From the NCBI GenBank assembly GCA_027484685.1, contig JAIXSO010000007.1, positions 23,444 to 87,443 on the forward strand: a DNA stretch of 64,000 bases, written 5' to 3'. The notes below the pieces were generated by a model. The model saw nothing but the letters and a program-made list of their open reading frames with translations, ran no database searches and had not been told where the DNA came from. This document shows positions 56,064 through 63,815 of this stretch, in pieces. The position numbers and the translations under genes were made by a program. The stretch is from Bacteroidota bacterium (GTDB lineage: Bacteria > Bacteroidota > Bacteroidia > UKL13-3). Position 1 is the stretch's first letter. Every line of letters begins with the position of its first letter.

Positions 56064-56561
56064 GTGAAAACAAAAGTACTCAATCATTCGGACATTGAAA
56101 AAATTATTAAGCGCATGGCTTACCAAATTTATGAAAATAATTTTGGCGATAAACACATTACGTTTGTTGGCATTAGCTCGCGCGGATATGAAATTGCTAA
56201 ATTATTGCAGGCCGAATTAGATATAATCAGTAATTTAAAATCAAATTTACTTGAAATTACCATTGATAAAGAAGCGCCATCTATTGAAAGTACAGTAATT
56301 AAACCTGCAAAATTTGAGGTAAAAGGCACAGTTGTAATTATTGACGATGTGTTAAACACAGGCCGCACTTTGGTTTATGCAGCATTGCCATTTTTAAATT
56401 ACAAATTAAGTAAATTACAAGTTGCAGTATTAGTTGATAGAAACCATAAAAAATTCCCTATAGCTGCTGATTATACTGGCATTCAGCTAAACACTACTTT
56501 TCAAGAACATGTAAGTGTGGAGCAAAATAAAAAGAAACAATTTGAAGTTTACTTACAGTAA
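56064..56561 (+). CDS. PyrR-like phosphoribosyltransferase
   Basis: A 165-residue type I phosphoribosyltransferase. The PRPP loop VVIIDDVLNTGRTLVYAALP is at about 91-110, and VAVLVDRNHKKFPIAADYTG follows, as in PyrR uracil phosphoribosyltransferase/attenuator proteins. No pyrimidine genes are nearby, so a regulatory role is not supported by context. The frame begins with GTG; the next ATG (codon 18) would remove a conserved helix. Confidence 0.8.
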   Translation: MKTKVLNHSDIEKIIKRMAYQIYENNFGDKHITFVGISSRGYEIAKLLQAELDIISNLKSNLLEITIDKEAPSIESTVIKPAKFEVKGTVVIIDDVLNTGRTLVYAALPFLNYKLSKLQVAVLVDRNHKKFPIAADYTGIQLNTTFQEHVSVEQNKKKQFEVYLQ

Positions 56562-56593
56562 GTTCAAACAAAAAATTATAAAGTTATAAAACA

Positions 56594-56623
56594 AAAAAGG
56601 CTGTTCGTTTGAACAGCCTTTTT
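56594..56623. terminator. bidirectional terminator
   Basis: The 13-bp perfect stem AAAAAGGCTGTTC / GAACAGCCTTTTT with loop GTTT lies between the convergent phosphoribosyltransferase and HU genes. Confidence 0.92.
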
Positions 56624-56651
56624 AATTTCTTTGCTACAATAGCTTGTTAAA

Positions 56652-56924
56652 TTACTTAACTTTAGCTTGTAAGTTAGCACCAGCTTTGAACTTAACAACC
56701 TTTTTTGCAGGAATGTTAATTTCTTTACCTGTTTGAGGGTTACGTCCTTTACGTGCAGCACGTTTAGTTACTGAAAATGTTCCAAAACCAACTAAAATAA
56801 CTTTGTCGTTTTTCTTTAAAGCACCTTGAGTTGATGACATGAAAGCATCTAGTGAAGCAGCAGCTTGAACTTTAGTAATACCGGCAGCTTTTGCCATTGA
56901 ATCGATTAAGTCTGATTTGTTCAT
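56652..56924 (-). CDS. HU-family DNA-binding protein
   Basis: A 90-residue histone-like protein. It opens MNKSDLIDSMAKAAGITKVQ and has GFGTFSVTKRAARKGRNPQTG, with the DNA-intercalating proline in the flexible arm (RNPQTG), and ends AKKVVKFKAGANLQAKV. It bends and compacts DNA as a dimer. It has a single-gene transcript. Confidence 0.95.
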   Translation of the reverse strand: MNKSDLIDSMAKAAGITKVQAAASLDAFMSSTQGALKKNDKVILVGFGTFSVTKRAARKGRNPQTGKEINIPAKKVVKFKAGANLQAKVK

Positions 56925-56956
56925 ATGTTATTATATTTTAAAAATTTTTTACATAA

Positions 56957-56986
56957 CGAAAGTAGCTATACTATTTAAAAAATCAA
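56957..56986 (-). promoter_or_regulatory. HU gene promoter
   Basis: On the minus strand TTG (56984-56986), 19 bp and TACTTTCG (56957-56964). The spacing is as in the ribosomal promoters; the C before the last G is shared with the infA element. Confidence 0.5.
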
Positions 56987-57071
56987 GTGTTGAGGCATTT
57001 TTTTTGAAAAAAAATAAAAACTAAATTTTCACACATTATCAACAAAATAGGCGTATTTAACAAATTTAATA

Positions 57072-57602
57072 CTAAAATCCATAAGTTAAAATTAGCTGAG
57101 ATGCTTTATTTACAAAGGTTTGCACCGATTCTTGCGGCACACCAAAAGTGTATTTTGCTTGATTATAATAACCTAATCTTTTAATCAATAATTCATCAAC
57201 TTTTGCTTCAATTTCGGGCTTTAAAAGGTTAAAGAACAATGGTCTCTGCTTCTTTGAATTCAAAATTCTATCTACCAAAATACCTTTATTGGCATTTATG
57301 TAAATAGTTATGCCTGTATTATTCATCAATTGCATATTGGTAAAATAACAAGGGCAACCTCCGCCAGTACTTACTAAAACATGGCTTAACGCTGATGTTT
57401 CAAGCAAACAATTCTGCTCTATTTCTCTAAAATATTCTTCGCCTTTTTGCTCAAAAATATTTTCAATACTCATACCTGCTGTTTTTTCAATCATTTCATC
57501 AAGATCAATAAACAAGTATTTTAAGGCGTTGGCAAGCTTTTTACCCCAAGTACTTTTACCTGAACCTGGCATGCCAATTATATATACTCTTTGATTTTTG
57601 AT
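57072..57602 (-). CDS. aroK: shikimate kinase, start codon non-standard
   Basis: Shikimate kinase phosphorylates shikimate in aromatic amino-acid synthesis. The P-loop GMPGSGKSTWGKK, the shikimate-binding DLDEMIEKTAGMSIENIF, VSTGGGCPCY and the lid RPLF are present. The first in-frame ATG (57572) lies within the P-loop and would remove the first beta strand. The conserved upstream residues KNQRVYIIG are in frame, preceded by ATC at 57602, so I place the start there tentatively. No ATG, GTG or TTG occurs in frame back to the stop near 57693. Confidence 0.8.
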   Translation of the reverse strand: MKNQRVYIIGMPGSGKSTWGKKLANALKYLFIDLDEMIEKTAGMSIENIFEQKGEEYFREIEQNCLLETSALSHVLVSTGGGCPCYFTNMQLMNNTGITIYINANKGILVDRILNSKKQRPLFFNLLKPEIEAKVDELLIKRLGYYNQAKYTFGVPQESVQTFVNKASQLILTYGF

Positions 57603-57631
57603 AACAGCTATTTTTAAAATTTTGAATGTTG

Positions 57632-57656
57632 TCCTTCGACTACGCTCAGGATAACA
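57632..57656. repeat. CCTTCGACTACGCTCAGG element upstream of aroK
   Basis: A partly palindromic 18-bp word (57633-57650) within GTCCTTCG to GGATAAC. Its reverse complement contains TGAGC-GTA-GTCGAAG. The element at about 45521 reads TGAGC-TT-GTCGAAG. It lies in the region where aroK would be expected to begin or be controlled. Confidence 0.55.
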
Positions 57657-57739
57657 AAAAGGATGAATTATGAATTTTGAATGCGTTTAAAAGTAACTAC
57701 TTTAATATACTAATTACCAATAAACTGAATAACCAATAA

Positions 57740-58852
57740 TTATTGCATGTAACGCATTACAATATCGTAGGTTGGAAAGTTATAAGCACTCCATTTTTTT
57801 ACAACTACTCCACCTTTCATTAATATCAATCCTGGGTTTGAGCGAACCATTGATTTTAAAGGAACTGCATCTACTGTATAATAATTAAATGCCAATTGAT
57901 TTTGATGACGATAAGCTTCTAAAGTTTCAGCCGAAGTAGCAGTTAAAGCCCAAAATTCTTTGCCATCTTTTTTACAATCATCGGCTAATAAAGCTATTTG
58001 TTTTTCTAAGCCTTTGCGGCCTTCTGTTACCGATTTTTGAACCAACACAAGCTTATATCCTTTATTGGCAAATAAACTATCTGTATAGTTTAAACCATCG
58101 GTATTGGTAAGGCTAAAATCATGAATAGGCGGCTTGCACCCTTCGCGCACTACTTTATCAATTCTATCAACAAATTTATAGTTGGTATCGTTTGGAATAT
58201 GGTTAACATCAAACTCTTCTTTTACGCCATTTTTTTCGTAAATAAACATCATAACTACAGAATCTACAGGGGAACCAGGAGGGCAAACCATTTTATCTGG
58301 AATATTATTGCCAACTTTGTATGGTAAAAAATCTTTTACAGGTAAAAACATGTAAGTGTAAAAAGTAAAGAATGTTACTACTAAAAATGCTACGGAAAGA
58401 GCAATATTTTGTAAGGTAAATTTCATTAATGGTTTCAAATGTTTTTGTCCAAAGAAAATGAATAAAATAAGCACCAATAAAATCAAATCTTTATAAAAGG
58501 ATTCAACAGGTTTTAACTTAATGGCATCGCCAAAGCAACCGCAATCTGTAACTTTATGTGTAATGGCTGAATAACCTGTTAAAAGTGTAAAAAACACTAT
58601 CATTAATAACAATAACCATGCATTTAGTTTGTTAAAAGCACCTAGCAATAATGCTACACCACTAATAATTTCGAAAATACAAATAAACATGGCCAAAGCC
58701 ACTGCATAAGGAATAAAAATTGGCATGTGAAACACCTCAAAATATTCTTCTAATTTATAACTAAAACCTATGGTATCATTGGCTTTAATTAATCCTGAAA
58801 TAATAAATAATACGCCTACAAATACTCGGCTAATTTGTGTTATAATTTTCAT
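57740..58852 (-). CDS. DoxX/MauE-type membrane protein (BT_3928-like)
   Basis: A 370-residue protein. The N-terminal 4-helix DoxX-like unit (about 1-150) has ISRVFVGVLFIISGLIKANDTIGF and VTDCGCFGDAIKLKP, the Cys pair typical of MauE-like proteins. The C-terminal half is a thioredoxin-like periplasmic domain without a CxxC motif. In Bacteroidota this family commonly lies near aroK, tpiA or folP genes; redox handling is suspected but not shown. aroK follows on the same strand. Confidence 0.8.
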   Translation of the reverse strand: MKIITQISRVFVGVLFIISGLIKANDTIGFSYKLEEYFEVFHMPIFIPYAVALAMFICIFEIISGVALLLGAFNKLNAWLLLLMIVFFTLLTGYSAITHKVTDCGCFGDAIKLKPVESFYKDLILLVLILFIFFGQKHLKPLMKFTLQNIALSVAFLVVTFFTFYTYMFLPVKDFLPYKVGNNIPDKMVCPPGSPVDSVVMMFIYEKNGVKEEFDVNHIPNDTNYKFVDRIDKVVREGCKPPIHDFSLTNTDGLNYTDSLFANKGYKLVLVQKSVTEGRKGLEKQIALLADDCKKDGKEFWALTATSAETLEAYRHQNQLAFNYYTVDAVPLKSMVRSNPGLILMKGGVVVKKWSAYNFPTYDIVMRYMQ

Positions 58853-58877
58853 GTGTTTATATTGTTGGATGGTTCAA

Positions 58878-58955
58878 TTGCTTAACTGTTTAATTGCTTA
58901 ACTGTTTAATTGCTTAACTGTTTAATTGCTGAATTGTTTAATTGTTTAATTGCTT
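58878..58955. repeat. 16-bp tandem repeat TTGCTTAACTGTTTAA
   Basis: Three perfect units (58878-58893, 58894-58909, 58910-58925), one unit with two changes (58926-58941), and partial units to 58955. It lies between the DUF1599 and DoxX genes, which are on the same strand. Confidence 0.9.
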
Positions 58956-58983
58956 GTTGAGCTTTTGGAAACAAAGCCAGAGG

Positions 58984-59529
58984 CTAGAAGCCAGGAGCGG
59001 AGAGCTTAATCAAAGCAAAAACAGAATAATTTATCATATCCATTAAGTTGCTATCAATTCCTTCGCTGGCTATTGTTTTTCCTTTATTATCTAAAATTTG
59101 TTTCATACGTTGAATACGCATTAGCAACATATCGGTAAAAGTAGTCACCAACATATCGCGCCAAACTTCGCCATAATCGTGGTTTTTTTCTTCCATTAAG
59201 GTTTTGGTTTGTAATACATATTTATCGTAAAGCGTAGCAATGGTTTCTTGGGGTAAATCCATTTGTTTACTATCAACCAATTCTAATTGAATTAAGCCCA
59301 TAATACAATAATTAATAATGCCCATAAACTCAGGTTCAATGCCCTCGTTTACCTTCATGGTTCCATTATCTTCAATTGTTCTAATACGGTTAGCTTTTAT
59401 ATAAATTTGGTCTATAATACTACTAATACGCATTATACGCCATGATGTTCCATAATCTGCATTTTTATTTATAAATACTGCTCTACATTTCTGAATTACA
59501 GCATCGTATTGGATTGAAGTTTTGTTCAT
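58984..59529 (-). CDS. DUF1599 protein, internally duplicated
   Basis: A 181-residue protein made of two related halves. The first has FINKNADYGTSWRIMR and GIEPEFMGIINYCIMGLIQLE. The second has MEEKNHDYGEVWRDML and GIDSNLMDMINYSVFALIKL. The shared K-N-x-DYG-x-x-W pattern recalls all-alpha NTP pyrophosphatases (MazG-like), but the ExxE metal sites are not evident. Function is unknown. It heads a leftward unit with the DoxX-family gene. Confidence 0.8.
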   Translation of the reverse strand: MNKTSIQYDAVIQKCRAVFINKNADYGTSWRIMRISSIIDQIYIKANRIRTIEDNGTMKVNEGIEPEFMGIINYCIMGLIQLELVDSKQMDLPQETIATLYDKYVLQTKTLMEEKNHDYGEVWRDMLVTTFTDMLLMRIQRMKQILDNKGKTIASEGIDSNLMDMINYSVFALIKLSAPGF

Positions 59530-59573
59530 TCTGTTTTTTAAAAATTATTTATAAAACCTATTTTTATATTGCG

Positions 59574-59603
59574 CAAAATTAAACCTACATCTCACATTGC
59601 AAA
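59574..59603 (-). promoter_or_regulatory. promoter of the DUF1599 unit
   Basis: On the minus strand TTTG (59600-59603), 18 bp and TAATTTTG (59574-59581). The TTTG overlaps the first codons of folP on the other strand. Confidence 0.55.
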
Positions 59604-60448
59604 CATTTAAATCTAAAAAATATATTAATTGTAAAGGAAAATTGGTAAACCTTGAAAAACCAACCGTTATGGGTATTTTAAATATTACCAACGATAGTTT
59701 TTTTGATGGAGGCAAACACAATTCAGTGGATAATGCACTTTTTCAAACTGAAAAAATGCTAAACGAAGGTGCCACGTTTATTGACATTGGCGCACAATCA
59801 ACCAGGCCAGGAGCAGATATGATAGGCCAAGAAGCCGAATTAAAAGCCGCTATTCCTGTAATTGAAAAACTAGCTGAAAAATTTCCTGAAATTATTATCT
59901 CTATTGATACTTTTAGAGCAGAAATGGCCATGCAAGCTATAGCCGCGGGTGCTTCAATGATTAACGATGTATCGGGCGGAGAAGATGACCCAAAAATGTT
60001 TGAAACTGTAATTAATTTAAAAGTGCCTTATATTTTAATGCACAAACAAGGCGATTATAAAACCATGCACCATAACCCTACTTATCAAAATGTAGTTCCT
60101 GATATTATGAACTATTTTATTCCAAAAGTGGAGTATTTAAAGCAAAATGGAGTAGCTGATTTAATTTTAGATTTGGGCTTTGGCTTTGGCAAAAACTTAG
60201 AGCATAATTACGAATTGCTTAGTAAAATGGATAGATTCAAAATATTTGAATTACCAATTTTAGTAGGAGTTTCGCGCAAAAAAATGATTCAAAATGTAAT
60301 AGAAGCTGATGCACAACACGCTCTTAACGGCACAACGGTAGCTAATACTATAGCCTTGATGAAAGGAGCTAAAATACTGCGTGTTCACGATGTAAAAGAA
60401 GCGGTTGAAGCAGTTAAAATTTTTGAAATGTTGAATTATGAATGTTGA
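59597..60448 (+). CDS. folP: dihydropteroate synthase
   Basis: A 283-residue TIM-barrel enzyme of folate synthesis and the sulfonamide target. It has MGILNITNDSFFDGG, DIGAQSTRPGAD, INDVSGG, DLGFGFGKNLEHNYELL and GVSRKKMI. The frame begins with TTG at 59597; the next ATG (codon 25) is inside the conserved first strand, so a TTG start is likely. Its start region overlaps the opposite promoter. Confidence 0.96.
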   Translation: MQTFKSKKYINCKGKLVNLEKPTVMGILNITNDSFFDGGKHNSVDNALFQTEKMLNEGATFIDIGAQSTRPGADMIGQEAELKAAIPVIEKLAEKFPEIIISIDTFRAEMAMQAIAAGASMINDVSGGEDDPKMFETVINLKVPYILMHKQGDYKTMHHNPTYQNVVPDIMNYFIPKVEYLKQNGVADLILDLGFGFGKNLEHNYELLSKMDRFKIFELPILVGVSRKKMIQNVIEADAQHALNGTTVANTIALMKGAKILRVHDVKEAVEAVKIFEMLNYEC

Positions 60449-60494
60449 ATTGTAAATTGCGTTTCTAAACTTGAATTTAAAATCTATAAATCAA

Positions 60495-60509
60495 TCACGC
60501 TCTGCGTGA
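60495..60509. repeat. TCACGC-TCT-GCGTGA hairpin before cdaA
   Basis: The same 6-bp stem as at 2743-2757 with a different loop. It is flanked on both sides by the direct repeat AAATCTATAAAT. Confidence 0.6.
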
Positions 60510-60531
60510 CGTAAATCTATAAATTAACCAA

Positions 60532-61335
60532 ATGGAAATTTTAACCTATAAATTTAACTGGATAAACCTAGTAGACATGGTGCTAGTGCTATTAATTAGC
60601 TGGCAGCTATTTGTTAGGGTTAAAGGCAGTTTGGCATTCAATATTATGATTGGATTGCTAACGCTTTATGCCTTTTGGTGGGTGGTTAAATATTTTGAAA
60701 TGCCCCTTTTAGAAACCATTTTAGGCGGTTTTGCTAATTTTGGTGTGGTGGCAGTTTTAATAGTTTTTCAGCAAGAAATAAGGCGTTTTTTATTAATCAT
60801 TGGGCGAAATTCATTTTTAGGCGAAAACAAAAAATGGTGGAATATTTTTCCTTGGAAATGGAAATTAGACGACCCAGATGAACTTGATTTTGAAACCATT
60901 GTAGATGCATGCCAAGTATTGGCAGAAACACATACAGGAGCAATTATTATTTTCCCAAAAACAAGTGAAATGCGTTTTTTAGCAGCGAGTGGGGAAACCA
61001 TTGAAGCGAATATTACCAAACGTTTAATTTTAACTATATTTAACAAAACCAGTCCATTACACGATGGTGCTATGATTATAGCCAAAGGCAAAATTAAAGC
61101 GGCAAACTGCGTGTTACCCGTTAGCGACAACCCCGATTTAATCAATAAATTTGGATTACGCCATTTATCGGCTATAGGAATTACAGAACAAACTGATGCT
61201 ATTTGCTTGGTAATAAGCGAAGAACGCGGTTATATAAGTTTTGTAAAAGAAGGAAAAATTACTGAAGCCATAGATAGAGAACTACTAATTGGGCTACTAA
61301 ATTTAGAACTAAAACCTAAGGTTAAATATGAGTAG
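60532..61335 (+). CDS. cdaA: diadenylate cyclase CdaA
   Basis: A 267-residue membrane enzyme making c-di-AMP from two ATP. Three N-terminal transmembrane helices (about 13-85) are followed by the DAC domain with the catalytic LHDGAMII and RHLSAIGITEQTDAICLVISEE. It follows folP by 83 bp, a common pairing in Bacteroidota. c-di-AMP controls osmotic balance and wall integrity; no CdaR-type regulator is in view. Confidence 0.94.
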   Translation: MEILTYKFNWINLVDMVLVLLISWQLFVRVKGSLAFNIMIGLLTLYAFWWVVKYFEMPLLETILGGFANFGVVAVLIVFQQEIRRFLLIIGRNSFLGENKKWWNIFPWKWKLDDPDELDFETIVDACQVLAETHTGAIIIFPKTSEMRFLAASGETIEANITKRLILTIFNKTSPLHDGAMIIAKGKIKAANCVLPVSDNPDLINKFGLRHLSAIGITEQTDAICLVISEERGYISFVKEGKITEAIDRELLIGLLNLELKPKVKYE

Positions 61336-61348
61336 TTTTTTAATGAGC

Positions 61349-61493
61349 AATTGGCAATAAGCAATGGGCAAGTTCCTGAATAAGTTCAATTTATGAATAG
61401 ATAATCGGCAATAAGCAATGGGCAATTGGCAATAAACAATTGGCAAGTTCCTGAATAAGTTCAATTTATGAATAGATAATCGACAATAAGCAA
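61349..61493. repeat. GCAATGGGCAATTGGCAAT-type repeat array after cdaA
   Basis: Two identical 41-bp copies (61367-61407 and 61442-61482), 75 bp apart, beginning GGCAAGTTCCTGAATAAG. They are separated and flanked by GCAATAAGCAAT and GGCAATTGGCAAT words. The same words are inside menD. Confidence 0.9.
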
Positions 61494-61570
61494 TTAGTAA
61501 ATTTCTAGCTAAAAAAACAACAATTTAACAATAAAACAATTTAGCAATCTAACAATTCAATCACGACAAT

Positions 61571-62071
61571 CTAATTCACAATACTGTCTTTATTGATTGA
61601 TTCTAAAAATTCTTCGTCTGATTTTCCTAAATTTTCAATAGATAATTTTGCATCTTCAGCTAACTCGCTATTTGGGTATTTTTGTAAAAATTGATCGTAA
61701 TATTTGCGTGCATTTACAAAATCGTTCAGATTATTTTCGTAACTAAAAGCTATTGAAAACAATGCTTGTTCACAAAATTTGGAGTTTGGATAATTAGTTA
61801 CTAATTTCTCGAAAAAGGTAATGCCTTCGGCTGCTTTGTTTAAAATAGCACTACGTTGCGCTGCTTTAAATAAAAATTCTGGCGCATGTTCATCGTCAGG
61901 ATATTTTTCTACAAACGAAGCGTAAGCCCAGTATAAATCGGTAATTTGACCAATACTAAATGCACTATCGCTATTCTCTAATTCGGTTATTTGCTCAAGC
62001 AATTTTTCTTTAGGCGATTGACAGGCAAAAACCAACGAAATGAATACAAAAACTGAAAATATTTTCCTCAC
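61571..62071 (-). CDS. TPR-like lipoprotein (YbgF/BamD-like)
   Basis: A 166-residue protein with a lipobox at about residue 17 (LVFAC). It has three tetratricopeptide-like repeats: VEKYPDDEHAPEFLFKAA, VTNYPNSKFCEQALFSIAFSY and LQKYPNSELAEDAKLSIE. This spacing is as in YbgF and BamD, which bind outer-membrane partners. It is much shorter than BamD (about 240 residues), so a YbgF-like scaffold is more likely. Confidence 0.75.
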   Translation of the reverse strand: MRKIFSVFVFISLVFACQSPKEKLLEQITELENSDSAFSIGQITDLYWAYASFVEKYPDDEHAPEFLFKAAQRSAILNKAAEGITFFEKLVTNYPNSKFCEQALFSIAFSYENNLNDFVNARKYYDQFLQKYPNSELAEDAKLSIENLGKSDEEFLESINKDSIVN

Positions 62072-62270
62072 AAGTAATAATAAATTATGCTACAAATTAA
62101 CGACCATGCTTGCACTTATTTTCTTAAATTTTACACATTTTTTATTAGTTTGCGCACTAAAGATTACAATTTTTAAGACAATAAACTACAAACAATTGGT
62201 TTATTTTTCAGTTATTTAGGTATAGAATTCAAATATTTTGTACTTATTTCAAAAAACTTTCGAACAACTA

Positions 62271-62300
62271 TTTGAAAGCATTGTAATCCGATTATTTTTG
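62271..62300 (+). promoter_or_regulatory. pdhB promoter
   Basis: TTTG (62271-62274), 18 bp and TATTTTTG (62293-62300), 22 bp before the start codon. Confidence 0.7.
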
Positions 62301-62322
62301 CAACACTTTTTAAAAAACATAC

Positions 62323-63300
62323 ATGAGAGTAATTCAATTTAGAGAAGCGCTTCGCGAAGCAATGAACGAAGAAATGCGTAGAGATAAAGATATATTTTTA
62401 ATTGGCGAAGAAGTGGCCGAATACAATGGCGCTTACAAAGTTAGTCAAGGTATGCTTGATGAGTTTGGCGACAAACGCATTATTGATACCCCAATTGCAG
62501 AACTTGGTTTTGCAGGTATAGCTGTTGGTGCTGCCATGAATGGTTTACGTCCAATTGTTGAATTTATGACTTTCAACTTCTCGTTAGTTGCTATCGACCA
62601 AGTAATTAACTCAGCTGCTAAAATGTACCAAATGAGTGGTGGTCAGTTTAATATGCCTATGGTATTTAGAGGACCAACTGCAAGTGCAGGCCAATTAGGT
62701 GCTCAGCATAGCCAAGCTTTTGAAAATTGGTATGCTAACTGCCCAGGTTTAAAAGTGGTAGTTCCTTCAAACCCATATGATGCAAAAGGATTACTTAAAA
62801 CTGCTATTAGAGATAACGATCCTGTTATTTTTATGGAAAGTGAGCAAATGTATGGCGATAAAGGTGAAGTACCTGAGGAGGAATATTTGATTCCAATTGG
62901 AAAAGCGGTTGTAAAACGCGAAGGAACTGATGTTACCATTGTTTCGTTTGGTAAAATTATAAAAGTAGCTTACGCTGCTGCCGAAGAATTGGCAAAAGAA
63001 GGTATAAATGTAGAAATAATTGATTTGCGTACTGTGCGCCCAATTGATTACGATACCATTATTGAATCGGTTAAGAAAACTAACCGCTTGGTAATAGTAG
63101 AAGAAGCTTGGCCACTAGCAAATATTAGTACCGAAATAACTTATATGGTTCAAAAACGTGCTTTCGATTATTTAGATGCACCAATTATTAGAGTTAACAC
63201 AGCAGATACTCCACTTGGCTACGCTCCTACTTTTGTAGAAGCATTTTTACCAAGTGTAAAACAAGTAATGGACTCTGTTAAAAGTGTAATGTACAAATAA
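62323..63300 (+). CDS. pdhB: pyruvate dehydrogenase E1 component, beta subunit
   Basis: A 325-residue transketolase-fold subunit. It opens VIQFREALREAMNEEMRRD and has GEEVAEYNGAYKVSQGM, EFMTFNF, AGQLGAQHSQAFENWY and VEEAWPLANISTEI. With E1-alpha it decarboxylates pyruvate using thiamine diphosphate. The alpha, E2 and E3 genes are not adjacent, as is common in Bacteroidota. The pyruvate preference over branched-chain 2-oxoacids is inferred from overall similarity. Confidence 0.9.
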   Translation: MRVIQFREALREAMNEEMRRDKDIFLIGEEVAEYNGAYKVSQGMLDEFGDKRIIDTPIAELGFAGIAVGAAMNGLRPIVEFMTFNFSLVAIDQVINSAAKMYQMSGGQFNMPMVFRGPTASAGQLGAQHSQAFENWYANCPGLKVVVPSNPYDAKGLLKTAIRDNDPVIFMESEQMYGDKGEVPEEEYLIPIGKAVVKREGTDVTIVSFGKIIKVAYAAAEELAKEGINVEIIDLRTVRPIDYDTIIESVKKTNRLVIVEEAWPLANISTEITYMVQKRAFDYLDAPIIRVNTADTPLGYAPTFVEAFLPSVKQVMDSVKSVMYK

Positions 63301-63320
63301 TTAATAATATAAAATTTAAC

Positions 63321-63355
63321 AAAAAAGCCTGAATTTTTAAAATTCAGGCTTTTTT
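63321..63355. terminator. bidirectional terminator
   Basis: A long perfect stem AAAAAAGCCTGAATTTT / AAAATTCAGGCTTTTTT lies between the convergent pdhB and ankyrin genes. Its core GCCTGAA resembles the ACCTGAA terminator family at 10-14 kb. Confidence 0.92.
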
Positions 63356-63815
63356 ATTTTTTGTAAAAACTATTTATCAAATTTTTTAGGTCTACAGAAC
63401 CATATTTATTGATTAAAAAATGAGCATGATTACTTAAAAAGTGAATATTTGCGCCATTATTTAGAAGCCATCTAGTAATTTCTAAATCGTTGGTATTTGT
63501 AGCCGTTTGAATGCTGGTGTTCAATAACATTCCATTATTAATATTTATATTTACTCCTTTGGCAATGGCATATTTTAAACCTTCTATTTCGTTATTATGA
63601 ACTGCGTAATATACCCCTTGAAAATCTCCATAAGAAATTTGCGCACCAATTGAAAGTAAAAAATCAGCCACATGAATTTGCGAATAAGCAATGGCATTTT
63701 CTAATGCTACATCTATTTCTGTTTGGGTAAATAATGGTTCAAGTTGCTGTTTTAAACGCTCTAAATCTCCATCACCTGCAAATAATGCAATATTAAACTC
63801 CCTAGTATTTTTCAT
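63354..63815 (-). CDS. small ankyrin-repeat protein
   Basis: A 153-residue protein. I start it at the ATG at 63815; a TTG at 63833 would add six residues. Four ankyrin-like repeats are visible: FNIALFAGDGDLERLKQQL, ENAIAYSQIHVADFLLSIGA, YYAVHNNEIEGLKYAIAKGV and IQTATNTNDLEITRWLLNNG. No signal peptide or catalytic domain is seen, so it probably acts in protein binding. The remaining 185 bp to the window end hold no gene; TAAATTTG at 63969-63976 could be the -7 element of a gene beyond the edge. Confidence 0.75.
   Translation of the reverse strand: MKNTREFNIALFAGDGDLERLKQQLEPLFTQTEIDVALENAIAYSQIHVADFLLSIGAQISYGDFQGVYYAVHNNEIEGLKYAIAKGVNININNGMLLNTSIQTATNTNDLEITRWLLNNGANIHFLSNHAHFLINKYGSVDLKNLINSFYKK

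Noticed and set aside
58878..58955. Possible CRISPR array
   Set aside because: Units are adjacent 16-bp tandem copies without spacers, and no cas genes are present.
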